Assembly: GCF_027942865.1 (NCBI RefSeq)
Contig: NC_134515.1
Span: 19,986,227-20,050,226 of the forward strand
Origin: Odontesthes bonariensis
Taxonomy: Eukaryota > Chordata > Actinopteri > Atheriniformes > Atherinopsidae
Direction: 5' to 3'
DNA length: 64,000 bases
Shown piece by piece: positions 25,986 through 42,439 of the stretch (position 1 is its first letter; every line of letters starts with the position of its first letter). A program made the translations under genes and the position numbers. The notes beneath the pieces were generated by a model. The model was given only the letters and a program-made list of their open reading frames with translations, was not told the DNA's origin and made no database searches.

Positions 25986-28400
25986 GCCTGGTAAATTGCA
26001 CCAGGGCAATAAAATGGTAATAAAATGACAACAACAGTGCATTAATCCATCACCAGGGAGCGCTGAAGGTACTGTAAAGAGCTCTGGCTGGAGTCAACGA
26101 TGATTTCCAGGTTTATCAGCTCAGGGCTGTAGCACTCTCTCAGCCTGCCAGGGGGCAGTGGAGAGTATGAAAGAATCAAGGTTCTATGTCTCTGAGGAAT
26201 ATAGCTTTATTAATAACAAGCAGGGAAGAGACGGCAATAAAAAGATGCTGCAACTTTTGATTGAACGGTTTCGTTTGTTTTAATTAGAAGACAGAAATAA
26301 TGAAATGGAGCTTTGGACTAGCAGGCACTGATATACATAGTCAGCTCTACCTCTCCCAGCATGCATGCGGCATCATTTTCCATGCCCTCACAAGTGCACG
26401 GCGCTTCTTTGTTTTGGTAGAATCCCCTCTAACCTGCAGCCTCCCCGTCGACTCCCTGTGGCTCCTGGAGAAAGAGAGCTTTATTTAGGAGCACCTGGAT
26501 TTATGTGGAGGAACCAGAAGCAGCAGGTGATGGAAACTGCTGGCGCAGTAGTTTGGCTGTGGCCAGGGGGTTCTGGCAAGGTTGTAAGTGAGCCCAGTGG
26601 GTCACACAGTCATTTCCTGCTTCTCCTCTTAGCTCTCTTATTACCATCTTTCTATACCAGGCTGCCTTCATCTGCTACCCCTGCCTTCCTGCCAGCATCA
26701 CTTCCTCCAATAGGAAACAGATGAGCAGCTCAGAATCCGAGGTGGCCGTGATTTGTCCTTCCCATAATCAAGGCAACACATCTGACATACATTTTCACAT
26801 AGTTGGGGCTAAAATATGCTTTTATAGACGTTGTTTCACGTTGATGTAGCCTTGCTAACAAAAGTTATTAATGTTTCTTTTTCTTAGGCTGTTAAATTAT
26901 ATGCACAAACATTCTTTTCATTAAGATCAGAAGTTCAGGTTTTAAGTTGGATGCTTAAGAAGGAAATGTTCTGTGATTGTGCCAGCATCCACCTAATTGT
27001 ATGTTACTGCTAGCATATCGACTAAATTCTGAAAAAAAAACACAGAAAATAAATTTTGAGTAAACTTTTAAACCTCCACCTCCCAGATGAAACCTCTACC
27101 CGGCAGCTATTCCACACAAACAGCATTCTAAACTGAACCAGGTGTGTACATGCCAGAGTGGAGAGGTCAAAAGTGGAAACACATGATGCACTCTTTCTTC
27201 TTCTTCCTGCTCTTCTTCCTCTAATAACCTCTGCATGGTTAAGAGAATAAAAACTCTGTGTTAAAATGGACCATTAAACCTTCCAGTAATGCTTGGTGCA
27301 GTTTGGTGCATACAGACTTCAAACCAGGCAGCACAAGTGCAGATAAATTAAAGAGAAGGAGGAGGATGAGGGGTGACAGAAAGAATGAGAAATAATCAGA
27401 CAGATGAAGAGTTAGGTAAAGCGGCAGAGAGATTAAGGAGAGCAAAGAGTAGGAAGGAGGAGGTGTCTGTGTTGTGGAAAGACATCTGTTTGGTCTGCTC
27501 TGCTTCCCTGACCCCCCCCACCCCCCCCCCCCCACACACACACCAGACTGCTATTCCTAGGTTTATTTCTGGTCAGCGTTTGCAATGAAGGACTCCGTGT
27601 TTAGACATGAGCTGTTTGGATAAGGTGGGCTGCATATGTCACAGATCCTGTAAGTATAAAAGCTTGTATCACTGCACCCTCAAAAGTACTACATCTAAGA
27701 CACATTATATCTCACAACGATTCACTCATGAATCAGTGTGCAGACCATCCTCCTCTATCCCACCAAGTTTTATTACAAATGTGTTTACTGCTAATCAGTG
27801 TAATGGACTAGACTAATAGCACTTGAATGTGTGTTTAACTTATATATTCTGAAGGCCTTGAGAGATGACAGGGCTCTTACAAGGATGGTGGTTGTAATAT
27901 TGAATTAAAACCTATTCAGGATCCTGTCAAGAGCCCCTTTATCCTGTGTGAAGTAACATCTATGCCTTCTTTTATGTGTTAGATTTGTTATGCAGCATGG
28001 CTTTATAAAGTATTTATCAAGGCTTTATAAGACACTAAAAATGTAATCAGTTCATGAGCCACCTCCAGCGGTAGAGCAGTCTGTGCTGTTGAAGACTCTA
28101 TTCTGAGGTCTGGGTAAGCCTTGCAGCATTTCTACTTCTGCCAGAGTAGTTCCTCTTGGATCAGTTAATATGAACCTCAATATCTCCTGTTGAAATGAAT
28201 ACCACTACAGAAAACCCAAGGGATTTCATAGCCTCTCTGAACCCTAATCCTTGAATGAAACAGAAGAGAATGAAACTTAATTCATTTGGCATCCAATAAT
28301 TAAAATGAAAGAAGTGTGGAGTACCAAAGCAGACAGATGTGACTCTTGCCTCATATGACAGAGTGAGTCTGTCGCAGCTGGACTTTTCTCACTTGGTTAT
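25986..28400. other. Gene-free region
   Basis: A C-rich/CA run at about 27511-27545, purine-rich DNA at 27355-27475, and otherwise mixed DNA. No gene, RNA or repeat family that I can support. Confidence 0.5.
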
Positions 28401-28949
28401 AAGCTCTGCATATTGTACCTCAAGCGTATAATACTTCACATTAATATACAGTGTAACATTAGATAGTTTATAGCCCTGCATTATGTCAAGGCTGGCTGTG
28501 GCTGGGAGCAGAGGCAGGAGAATGTTGTGGTCAGCGGTGGGTCAAAAAGACTGTCAGAGCTCAGGGCTGGCAGGAAGCCAGCCTCTGTACGTGTCCGCTC
28601 TGAATGTTAATGGATTAACGCTCACCACACATACTGCAAGACTGGGGAAACTCAAGATGACTTTTAACGTGAAAGGCCGCCAATAAGTCGCCATCATAAA
28701 TTCAGGGACACATGCTGTCTGTACCAGCACAGCAGTCAGGCGTGTTTCCTCTGGGAGGCTGGGGCTGAGGGGCTGTGCGATGAGGGAGCAGGTGGGCTCT
28801 GCATTGGCTGACCTTGCCTCCCAAGCCCCACCAGATATGATCAGAGTACGCTGGCAGCTGTGGCCTTGCTAAACAATACCCAAGGTATTATGTAGAGCAG
28901 GTACACCAACGCAGTTTTCCACCCAGAAACTACAGAGCGAGTCTTCCTG

Positions 28950-29290
28950 ATTATGTGTGTACACAGTGTTAAGACCCAGAGCCTGCTGATTTAACATTTT
29001 CTGCCACAATAAAGGCCCATTCGGTGACATCATTTTTCTCTTAATTGCTGTAAGCGAGCAGCTTAGGCTTGTCTAATGTGTATTTCCACATGGCAAAGAG
29101 AGCTATTGGCGTAGTGCTCAGAAAGTGTGCAGCGACATTCCCAATCACCATGTGCAATTTAGCAGCAGGGGACAACGAGCTAATCTCGCAGCAGAGCGTA
29201 TACTACCAATTTAAAATCAATAAAGATGCTTTGAGTTTTTTAGGGCCTCCACTTGAGCTGCGCTGTAAATAAGAGCTCGGTTTGAAGCGC
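28950..29290. promoter_or_regulatory. Candidate conserved non-coding element
   Basis: Complex sequence containing CACAATAAAGGCCCATTCGG, TGCAATTTAGCAGC, GAGCTAATCTCGCAG and AAAATCAATAAAGATGC (HOX/PBX-like TCAATAAA). No repeats. Inferred. Confidence 0.35.
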
Positions 29291-30070
29291 ACAGTTGTTG
29301 TCTGCCTTCGTGGGGGGTCATTTCAAATCCGCCAATGGATTCACAGCAGATTCCACTGCAAAGTTTCAAACACATTTTGACACTAATATACCCAATTCTT
29401 CCTAATCATTTTGCTGTTGCCCTGCAAGCAATTAGATGTGATTATGTCACTGGATGATTTCTGGTCATGTATTGATGAAGTGACTTTCAAGAAATCATTA
29501 GCTGCATGGTTTTAAATAGTTTGAAGGAAAACAAGTGACACATGCTTGGAAAAAAGTTATAGTGTTGGAATTTGTAATCCAATTATTTCATTCTAGTAAA
29601 TAAAACACTGTCCTGTGGTCTCCTATGATTTTCTGTCTCCAACCACCGCAGACTTACTTAATGCCTTCAATCTTTTTTTGCTCGCTCTTCTCTGCAAATT
29701 AATTTATGGTCTAATTACAAGACAAGCCTCCAGATATGAAGGAACACAAATCACTGGTCTTTACCAGATGGCAGAAAAATGGCACAGGATAATTGAAAAT
29801 CTAGAAGTGGATCAATATTTAGGAGCCCAAGGTTATACGAAGTGTGACACTACAATTAACATGGAAATATGATACATTATATCCACAGGCAAATTGGCTT
29901 CTATTATTTGATGGTGAATGAGAACTAACTGGAAAGCACTTAGTCCTGGTTTATCAATATCAACTAGCTTTAAACTTGTACTTCTGATACACAGGCACCC
30001 CTGATCTATCAGATATTGTACTGTTGCAGTTTCGTGAGCAGACCTGCAGCCATCTGCATGCTCACACAGT
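29291..30070. other. Gene-free region, AT-rich
   Basis: AT-rich with TAATTAATTTATGG-type text near 29695. It may include weak conserved blocks (29620-29760). Nothing definite. Confidence 0.4.
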
Positions 30071-30179
30071 CGGTCAGTGGTATGTGGCACAGGTTTTGAG
30101 GTCCCCTTTATGACAAGAAATGTACCAAGAAAGCTGAAAGCCCCACCGTGTCACTATCTGTGGCCCACCCCACCCCTCT

Positions 30180-30345
30180 CGAGCATTTACCTCTGGCCTG
30201 TTAAAAATGATATCAGCTCATGGAGGGCAAGCATTAGCATTTGCATTTTATTGGAAGCACAGAGATTTAGAGCCAAGGATATATCAGCTCTGAGCAGACA
30301 GAATTAGTTAACAATGCATTACCTGCCTTTTATGGCAGCTATAAC
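30180..30345. promoter_or_regulatory. Candidate conserved non-coding element
   Basis: GATATCAGCTCATGGAGG and, 110 bases on, GGATATATCAGCTCTGAGC form a near-repeat. GCATTAGCATTTGCATTTTA (octamer-like ATTTGCAT) and AATTAGTTAACAATGC (HNF1-like GTTAACAAT) lie between and after. No simple repeats. Confidence 0.35.
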
Positions 30346-31125
30346 TCTTCCCCCCTGGTGGGGGAGAGGAGATGAAGGGGGAGTGTGGAAGAAGAGGAGG
30401 AGGAGGAGGCTGAGGTGGTGGTGGTGAAGGGGAAACACAGCCAGCAGAAGGTTGGCGGTGAGAGCTGTGGCGCACAAGTAGGGGGCATTTAGAACATAGA
30501 AGCTTAGTCTTTGGTGCTTTACTGCACATTAAGAGCGATAGCCACACAAATTAGAGCGTCACGTCGCAATCACCTTCGCACAGATCAGTGCTCTGCGCTC
30601 CGAGATGATGAGCTGGTCGTCGCTGCAGACATTTTTATCTGATTGCAGCAAGGAAAAGGGGAGACACAGCTGTCGGGCAGCTGTGCTTGCATGATCACAG
30701 CAACAGAAAAGCCACATCAAATTACGCTCCACTCCGTGATACTCACCACATACAGCACTTATGCTCATTTCTTCAGTTTCTCTGACACTAGCTGAAAACT
30801 ATGAATCATTTTTTCTTCTTTAGTACGCTGTGCCTTGGGTTTATGTTATCAGTGCGAGCACACGTTCATTTGGTTGTTGTTTTAGTGGTATCCTTGAGCA
30901 AACTGTAACTCTGATTAGACCCTCTGTGGCAGTCCCTTCCCTCAACACAGCTGCACAGTTGCTCCCCGGGCACTCATTTGGCATGATGTGCTGCAAGACG
31001 ACCCACCTCTGCTGTGGGCTTTACCCTGTGGAACTCATTTGCACTGGAAGTTTCAAGTAAGGACGAGTAGCCTATGTTTGAAGTGCAGGGAGGCAGTTGC
31101 AAATAAATAAATACATTTACTGCAA

Positions 31126-31159
<34 letters not shown>

Positions 31160-31300
31160 GCCAGTGAGACTCAAATGGCTAAAAAAAAAAAAATGGGTAG
31201 AATGTATCGGTGTAGATAGAAAATGTCATGTGATAGTTCAACTCAGTGTCAACATTTCTTTGTTTGCCCACACCTCTTGGTTAGCTGTGGCACAGACAGC
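30346..31300. other. Gene-free region with long poly(A) tract
   Basis: Purine-rich GAGGAGGAGG text at about 30360-30430. A31 at 31127-31157 lies about 16 bases after AATAAATAAA. A second A13 run lies near 31180. No exon is seen. Confidence 0.5.
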
Positions 31301-31830
31301 TCCAGTGTGATTCCGCGTCACATACGTCACGCAATAAATTCCGGCACAGGGCTCAATTTGCATTTTCGTCATCTAGATTTTTAGCTTCAACGATGCTTCA
31401 TTCTGTATAGGCTATTGCCATAGGTCACGTATCAGAACTGCATTTACATCTGTATTTGCCTCGCATGTCACTGGCGGAGCTCCCTTGAGTGCCAGAGAGA
31501 CTTTCCCATCCAAACCTACGGGCCTGGGTTTGTCAGCAGACAGCTCCAGGCTCCATAAAACAGCCTGCTGCTCTCTCCCTTCGCCCAGCTTAATGGTCCC
31601 AGGGGCTGGATATTTACTGGTGACCTCTGCATTCCATTTGGAGCGTAAAAGCTTTTTGCGAGGAAAATTCCATCACTTTCGACGTAGCCAGGCAGCACTG
31701 CGTAGATGTGTGTGTATGTGCATGTCAAAGAGAGTCGCTTATAAAAGGCAGCAAGAAAGAAAAAGATGGTGGCGAGAGACGAGACCCGACCCTCCCTTCA
31801 GTTCTCAGTGATCTTGCATGTGGATCCCGA
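31300..31830 (+). promoter_or_regulatory. Promoter-like or enhancer block with consensus TATA box
   Basis: TATAAAAG at 31740-31747 is a consensus TATA box on plus, in a complex low-repeat block about 500 bases long. A start near 31770 would transcribe toward the cbx5 3' end in antisense. The only following frame, about 34 codons from 31765, is not recognised. Block boundaries are estimated. Confidence 0.3.
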
Positions 31831-32794
31831 AGCAGAGACAGCTCTCACGAATAACATACAAATCATATGAGACTATTTTTTTAAAAAAGCGTTTTCTTTT
31901 TTTTGTTGTTGGGCAGATTGAAATACACTTATGTGCTATAGTCAGCTTTTGTTTTGTGGAAATCAGCTCCCCCCCCCCCCCTTTTGTTATTTCAAGTTGA
32001 GAATCCATCCTTTCCCCTTATTACAGCACGCCATTCTCTCTGTATTGACTTACTTTGCTATTCAAACTGTACTGTTTTCCCTCGCTGATATTTTAGTCAT
32101 GCTCCATCATTGCCTCCGTTGCCCGGGAACCAACCATGCATGAACCATAATGGCCGCAAACGCATCTTCCGCTCAAACCTGAGTATCAATCTGACATGGA
32201 TTACAATTCCAGAAGAGCCCACCCCCCCAAAGTGTGCAACGTTACTTATTAAAGAAATAAACTTCGCACATTTAATTAGTTTATGCAGGTATATGATTGA
32301 TAGAATACATGATCCTTGCCCATAGAAATGATTATTAATAATGCACAAACATCAAATTATGCACGGTTCTCATGAGAAACTTAAAAAAAAAAAAAAAAAG
32401 AGTAACCGGCTGGCTTGCATAAAAATGAAAGCAATAACTTTTGTAATGATATGGGTCAACAGCATCATCTGCTGGACAGTAGCAGCTGGTGCTCTTTGGT
32501 CGTTTCCCATTTAAAAAAGAAAAAAATAAGGGGGGGGGGGGGGGGGGGTCGTTTTAACAAAAGTCGAAACCGTCTGTGCCTTTCAACAGCGTTGACCTCG
32601 ATTTTCTTATTCTTCCAAAGCAAAATACCCTCTCTCCATCTGACATTTCTGGAAAAAGCAATGTTTCGATAAAGCAGAGCCGTTTATTGCAACAGTCACA
32701 CAGTTCTTACTTCCGTGTAAGATTTAACAGCGACGCCGTTTTTTTTTTGAACGACAAAAAAAAAACAAAAAAAAAAAAAAACGGCCAACTAACA
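31831..32794. other. Gene-free region with homopolymers
   Basis: C13 near 31969-31981, A17 near 32383-32399, G19 near 32531-32549, and A-rich runs at 32752-32781. A complex patch at 32100-32215 contains GTTGCCCGGGAACC (X-box-like) and ATAATGGCCGC. No gene. Confidence 0.5.
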
Positions 32795-34219
32795 GCAACA
32801 TTGAAAATGTTTATTAAAGGGTGCTATAGTACACATACTTGTAACATTTTACTTTACACAAGAAATATCCTACTTTTTAAAAACTGGGCACTGGCAAAGG
32901 GGACAAAAAGCATCTTTAATCGAAAGAAATGACACCGAAATTAAAATGAAGTGATACCAAGGAACATTTTATGGACTGTGTGTATCAAAGGAGAAAATAT
33001 TACAGCTTTCATTCAAAGAGGCTTCCAAAAATGAGTAAAAATTCAGTTCGTAGACACTGAATATTTGGTCCAAAGATCCCACGCCTGAGCACAACTGATC
33101 CAACTACAGAACTATTATGATCTTGTGTTTGAGAACCAACTGCTGCTTCCCAGCTCAGGTCCCAGAAGCGGATATGACTAATCAAATTAGAAAATGGCTA
33201 ACATTTAAATAGAGGAAAAAAAACACTCTGGCTTGTAAGCACATTTTTCTACTAAACTTTTTTGTTATAAAAAAAACAAAACAAAACAAAAAAAAAAAAA
33301 ACAACAGACCAACTCAGATACAAGATGGATAACTATGAAATGCAGGGCTCTCGTCAAGAAGGGTCACAGTCAAGGTGGTTCACTCATTTTTGTTGCCGTT
33401 ACAAGGTGGCAGACCCCCAATAACCGCTGTGGCTGCTGGCTTCATCTCACGTGGACACAGTGAAGACTGTCTAACCCATGAGAATAATACAATCGATAAA
33501 ATAACACTGCAGTTAAAAACAAAGTACAAAGCGGAGCAAAGTGTATTTTATTGTTCTTTCCTTTAACCAGTGATAATGTAAAGAAATGAAAAACAAAGTC
33601 ATGATAAAACTCACAGGTAACAAAAATTTTAGTCTGGGAAAAAACAAACAAACAAGGATATCACTACTTAACGGAGACGTAGCCGTCTTTTGTCCTCCGT
33701 TAGAGTTCCGATTTTACAGTTTTGTTGACGGAGGGGGCTATGAGATAAAAGTTTTTTTTTCTTCTTAAAAGTAAGCAATTACGTAGTATCAATACTATGG
33801 CTTTAGCCTTTGTGTGTCCTTAAAGGAAAGAGGTGCACACCACTTGTAATGACTTTAGGATGGGACTTGTTGACACAGCTTATACCAAATCTGGTTCTCA
33901 ACACTTCAATTTTCTAACAGATGATCACCTTTGCTCGTGTTTTGCAAATTCCTTCCCGATATAATCGCATCCTGTAAGCACTAAAATGTATTAAGATTTT
34001 AAAAAGGTAAAGAATACAAAGACAAAACAGTAGAAACTTCCCCCAGTAGCATATCACCCATGTCCACTACAGCGTCTTCTCTAACTGATTGATCATTCTC
34101 AGCAGTCTGGGCCATTGTGCTCCAAAAGGGTGTAAATGGAGACAACACAACAACCGTGTCGGCCGTTTCTGTATCATCGTTGGACATGGTAAAGGTGAGG
34201 GATGAGAGTTTTGGGTGTG

Positions 34220-34251
<32 letters not shown>

Positions 34252-34302
34252 TCTGACTCAAGGTTTTCCCTGCAGTGGAGGTTTCCTCCCGAGTTGATTC
34301 AC
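32795..34302 (-). other. cbx5: cbx5 3' UTR with poly(A) signal
   Basis: About 1.5 kb follows the stop on the minus strand with no exon boundary that I can see. An AATAAA (TTTATT on plus) sits at 32810-32815, followed on the minus strand by long T-rich text at 32781-32741, suitable as a downstream U-rich element. A 30-nt homopolymer at 34220-34249 is U30 in the transcript, about 50 nt after the stop. Extent is inferred. Confidence 0.6.
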
Positions 34303-37168
<2,866 letters not shown>

Positions 37169-37678
37169 CTGTTCAAGTGGAAACGATAGAGACCAACGTT
37201 AAATAAAACTGCAATTGTACTTTGCATAATATTTCGCCAATATACATATACTCACAAAAACATACATTTAACCACGTAACGTTAGTTTCGAAACAGGCAC
37301 AAGTTGCTGGTCGGTACCCTTAAATAAAAGCCAATGTTAGTTAGCAACGTGGCTAACGTCTAACAAGGAAAGGCATCGCTTCATTGTCGTTAATTCATCC
37401 GCAAAATGCGCCACAAAGCAAGAAATGCTCAAATTACGGGGCCGTCTTAACATCCCACGATAAGTGTCCACTCATTACATTTAAACTGGGACAAAATATA
37501 CCAACAGAAAGCGCACGAAGTGGACATAGCAACGAAGATATGACGTTGTGCTGTGCTAACCACACGCAAACTTGCTAAAGCAGGTAGCCAACAAGCTAAC
37601 GCTTGACCGGACTCTCTTAATTCATATATCAAACTCCACCTCCATTCATACAGCAGTATAGATAAATTATTGTCTCAC

Positions 37679-37800
37679 CCTTTAGATGTATAGACCGCCG
37701 GTTTTGAGTCGTTGAAGGCGGTAATAGCTCCGATCTATTGTGGACTTGTAGTCTGTGACCCAACGCTGGAGCAACCTTAGCATCTAGCTAGAATCACATA
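37679..37800 (-). other. cbx5: Probable cbx5 non-coding exon 1
   Basis: On the minus strand a good donor (GG|GTGAGAC) lies at 37678. The sequence above it is CpG-containing and repeat-free, as expected of a 5' UTR exon about 0.5 kb upstream of the ATG exon. The 5' end is a guess; no TATA box is visible. A GCGC-rich stretch near 37815-37835 contains TTTTGCGC-like (E2F-like) text on the minus strand. Confidence 0.45.
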
Positions 37801-38790
37801 AAGGTGATGTGCGCAAAAAGCGCGCGTTAAAGGCGCACAATGAACGTACCCGCCCCCCGGTCAGCTGATAACCTACACATTTGGATGGCAAATGCAGTGA
37901 TTTCAATGATTTGAATGTTTTTAAAGTTTGGAGTATGTTTAGAGAAATTCAAGCACAATATGCATGTCTATAGGAAGCACATATTAATCACCAATATATT
38001 ATGAAACAACACCTGGTTTGTTTTGCATAGTTTATGCAAGCACAACCCTGAAGTTTATTTGTGATATATAACTATATATATATATACAGTATATATATAT
38101 ATATATATATATATAGCATCTCTTAATGTTAATTTTGCATTTAGATTTGGCCCTTTTGTGTGACATTTGGATTTATGCTTTTATGTCTATTATATTTCCA
38201 GAATGAAACCAGTGAATGAGAAATAAGGGAATCTCGATTCTTTGGGCAACTGGACCTATGCCAACGTCCTCGTTTAGTCATCTTTCCATGGATATCAGCA
38301 GTTTGGACATTACATTTTGTGTTGTTGTTCTTTTATAGTTATAGAGTCAATTAGCTCCGCCTTTAAGCTAAAAACCAGGATAATCTTGGAATGACTACTT
38401 ATATAATCAGCCATTTTACGCTGCTCTTCACTCAGTAGATGCATGATTTACTGATAATTGTGTCCATTGCATGTTTTTACAATCTGATGGAGCCGTGTTC
38501 TAATTACAGCTCATAGAAATTTACTTTCCCTGCTTTTGATCTGTGATTCTGATGTACTTGTTGAGAAGTAATAGAAAGGGAAAAAAATAAAAATAAAATG
38601 TACTTTCGCAAACATATCCGGAACCCTAAGCGTAGACGATACACGCTTTCCGGCAGATTATTGGATATTCGCAGTGATTGATAGAATAATGGCCAATCAA
38701 GTTTGAATGATTGCTGACGACAGACGCCAGCGGGAACCGCTGACCAATTGCGGTGTAAAAAGGGCGTATCCCTTTCTATTTATTCTACTG
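37801..38790. promoter_or_regulatory. Divergent cbx5 / hnrnpa1 promoter region
   Basis: The two genes start head to head about 1 kb apart. The hnrnpa1 side has CCAAT boxes at 38693-38697 and 38744-38748, an inverted one (ATTGG) at 38660-38664, and a pyrimidine-rich likely start near 38771-38790. The cbx5 side has GC-rich text at 37810-37865. Between them lies AT-rich DNA with a (TA)n run at 38065-38116, which looks like an insertion or expansion. Mammalian CBX5/HNRNPA1 share a divergent CpG-island promoter; here the two halves look separated. Confidence 0.65.
38065..38116. repeat. (TA)n microsatellite
   Basis: Nearly pure AT dinucleotide repeat, interrupted once by ACAG, between the cbx5 and hnrnpa1 promoters. 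Confidence 0.9.
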
Positions 38791-38873
38791 TTGAACCACA
38801 AGCTGGTCTCGTCTGACGCAGATCGCTGCTCTTAGCCCGTTGTACAAGGCGTCGTCAAGGATTCTTCTGCAAG

Positions 38874-41160
<2,287 letters not shown>

Positions 41161-41660
41161 GATGCGAAGCGGTAAGTATCTACAGGCATGCTTAAGCTTA
41201 TATTTAGTGTTTTGGTTTTTTTTTTTTTTTTTTTTTTTTAAATCAGTTTGTCATTGCAAGGAATCATTAAGTGCAGATTACATTTCACTCTGGATGTCAG
41301 GTCATACAAAGTCAGTGCACAGTTAACAATGTTGTTCCATATTGTTCAACAGGACTGAGTACTTAGGAGAGGAGAGCAAGGAGAGGAGAGCAAGCGAAGT
41401 GACAGGGCAGCTGCAGGTTTACCTCCTAAATCTGCTCAGCCAAACAGTTGTGGCAGGTTACAGCTGCTACAAGAAGAGATGTACAGTAGATAAATCATGG
41501 AGGGCCTTCATTTAAACTTTGTCTTCTGTTTTTCTTTCATCAAATGTGTTTCTGGAAAGCAAGCATTCCAATGAGGGTTTTATGTTTATCTTTAAGTCTG
41601 GTTTTTATTTGTAACTGCATCAAATCAATCTGAAATAAACCACCTTTCGGTTTTTTTTAA
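41161..41660 (+). other. hnrnpa1: hnrnpa1 3' UTR, spliced, with main poly(A) signal
   Basis: Eleven nt after the stop there is a strong donor (GCG|GTAAGTAT at 41172). A CAACAG acceptor ends at 41352, so the last 3' UTR exon probably begins at 41353. That exon resembles the human HNRNPA1 3' UTR as I remember it, including the GAGAGGAGAG purine block, the GTGACAGGG block and AAGCATTCCAA. AATAAA is at 41634-41639. The intron is 181 nt and contains a T tract at about 41217-41240. Confidence 0.75.
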
Positions 41661-41978
41661 AACGTCTCGTTAGCGTCTTTAGTGGTTTGGGTAAGGGAGG
41701 GTTCACGGATAGTTTCCTTGCAAGATGGGGATGCGGCCTTTCTTTAAAAGAAGTCTGGAAAAGCCCGTCTCCCAGTGTCTACAATACTTGTTAAGGAGTG
41801 AGAAGTGGCACACAAATACTATCTTCGTAAAGAGCCCATCACTTGGTACAGACTCTACCCTGATTTCTACACTGATCATCTGGAGGATGCTAGCTTACAT
41901 GCAAAGTCTTTGAGGCTAGCCATGGAAGCAAGCTGAGGGAGAGAAGTAGCAAAACCATCGCCAGGATCATTGAAGCAG

Positions 41979-42047
41979 GGGAGAGTGAGAACAGAAGCCT
42001 GAGGCTAGCAGGCAGCAGCTACGAAAAGGCTTAATTGCTGTCTGTAG
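41979..42047 (+). other. hnrnpa1: Possible alternative 3' UTR exon of hnrnpa1
   Basis: An AAGCAG acceptor ends at 41978, and a strong donor (TAG|GTAAGA) is at 42048. There is no coding potential. The start is uncertain, since other AG sites are close. Confidence 0.3.
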
Positions 42048-42286
42048 GTAAGACCAGACTTCTCAACTACTGATGGTATATCTTGCTTTTACCTTGTAGC
42101 TGGTAGTGAGTTGTGTAGCCCAGTAATGACATGACGATAACAAAGCTTTGACTTGCACCAATGTTGATGGTGAAATTGACCTCTGTAATTGTGCTTGGAG
42201 GTCCATCATATGTTGCATGCAGTAAGTGCAAAATAACGTCACAGAGGAGTGCTTTCCTTTACTCATGCTATGCTTCTGCTTTCCAG

Positions 42287-42345
42287 GTCGTGTCCAGCTC
42301 GTCTCTAAACTCTTGACTTCATTTCTGTGACAATGGCTCAGTCAG
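42287..42345 (+). other. hnrnpa1: Possible alternative 3' UTR exon of hnrnpa1
   Basis: A pyrimidine-rich acceptor (TGCTTTCCAG) ends at 42286, and a CAG|GTAAAA donor follows 59 nt later. This looks like a small internal exon downstream of the main poly(A) site. Confidence 0.4.
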
Positions 42346-42439
42346 GTAAAAAGCAAAACCTTTCATCAAATTTTTCAGGGTGTGCAAGTTTTAAATTTTT
42401 TATTATTTTTAAATTGAACTTGTCTTTTCTTCCCCACAG

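Noticed and set aside
1..32000. Search for smug1, hox genes, mir-196/mir-10 or tRNA genes in the left desert
   Set aside because: No uracil-glycosylase text, homeobox text, mature miRNA sequence or tRNA box pair was found by reading. A weak or diverged copy could be missed.
41300..41335. TCAGTGCACAGTTAAC in hnrnpa1 3' UTR intron, similar to the miR-148 start
   Set aside because: Only the first nine bases match; the rest of the mature sequence and a hairpin arm are missing.
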